Part shown: piece after piece, positions 5,001-5,077 of the stretch | Position numbering within the stretch: position 1 is the stretch's first letter | Layout of the letters: the number at the start of each line of letters is the position of its first letter | Assembly: GCA_025363375.1 (NCBI GenBank) | Contig: JANYDZ010000534.1 | Coordinates: forward strand, 1-5,077 | DNA: 5,077 nt | Reading direction: 5' to 3' | DNA from: Hyphomicrobiales bacterium | GTDB lineage: Bacteria > Pseudomonadota > Alphaproteobacteria > Rhizobiales > Beijerinckiaceae | Notes under the pieces: model-generated | What the model saw: the letters and a program-made list of their open reading frames with translations, nothing else | What the model was told of the DNA's origin: nothing | The model's database searches: none | Made by a program: the position numbers and the translations under genes

Positions 5001-5077
5001 TGCATATTTGCCGCAATGCTGTTGCTGAAACGACACGCGCAGTTGTTGCAAAACAGCACAGGTCTGGATGTTTGCCG

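Noticed and set aside
5016..5077. ATG opening a frame that runs off the right edge on the plus strand
   Set aside because: Only about 20 codons are visible, there is no ribosome binding site, and the residues suggest no known N-terminus. It cannot be told from chance.

Overview
The window reads as ordinary chromosomal DNA of an alphaproteobacterium, most likely of the order Hyphomicrobiales (Rhizobiales). The grounds are high G+C with G/C-rich third codon positions, the protein families present, and a sequence matching the CtrA cell-cycle regulator consensus (TTAA-N7-TTAAC). The exact genus cannot be read from the sequence. No mobile element, CRISPR array, tRNA or rRNA is visible, and base composition does not shift in a way that suggests recent transfer.

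Layout from left to right. (1) On the minus strand, running off the left edge, is the N-terminal part of a DUF898 (YjgN-like) multi-spanning inner-membrane protein. (2) Upstream of it on the same strand is a complete AlkK-type fatty-acid--CoA ligase of 542 residues. (3) A roughly 300-bp divergent intergenic region is rich in short dyads and repeats and separates the ligase from (4) a plus-strand MarR-family regulator. This is the classic divergent regulator/target arrangement, so the MarR protein plausibly controls the ligase and itself, perhaps in response to a fatty acid or acyl-CoA. (5) A 125-bp gap after marR carries the CtrA-like box. It is followed by (6) a 66-codon small gene of unknown function, (7) a perfect 8-bp inverted repeat whose loop contains that gene's stop codon, and (8) a Tat-exported metallophosphoesterase. 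(9) Convergent with the phosphoesterase on the minus strand is an L,D-transpeptidase lipoprotein (YkuD domain). (10) The 150-170 bp upstream of the transpeptidase hold a long interrupted palindrome and short direct repeats, but no identifiable gene up to the right edge.

Functionally there are two themes: fatty-acid activation under MarR control on the left, and envelope functions on the right (a Tat-exported phosphoesterase and a peptidoglycan-modifying lipoprotein), with a membrane protein of unknown role at the far left. Nothing amounts to a clearly new biological system. The most interesting signals are regulatory: the CtrA-type box in front of an uncharacterised small protein, the stop-codon hairpin between that gene and the phosphoesterase, the operator-like symmetry between ligase and marR, and the dyad upstream of the transpeptidase.
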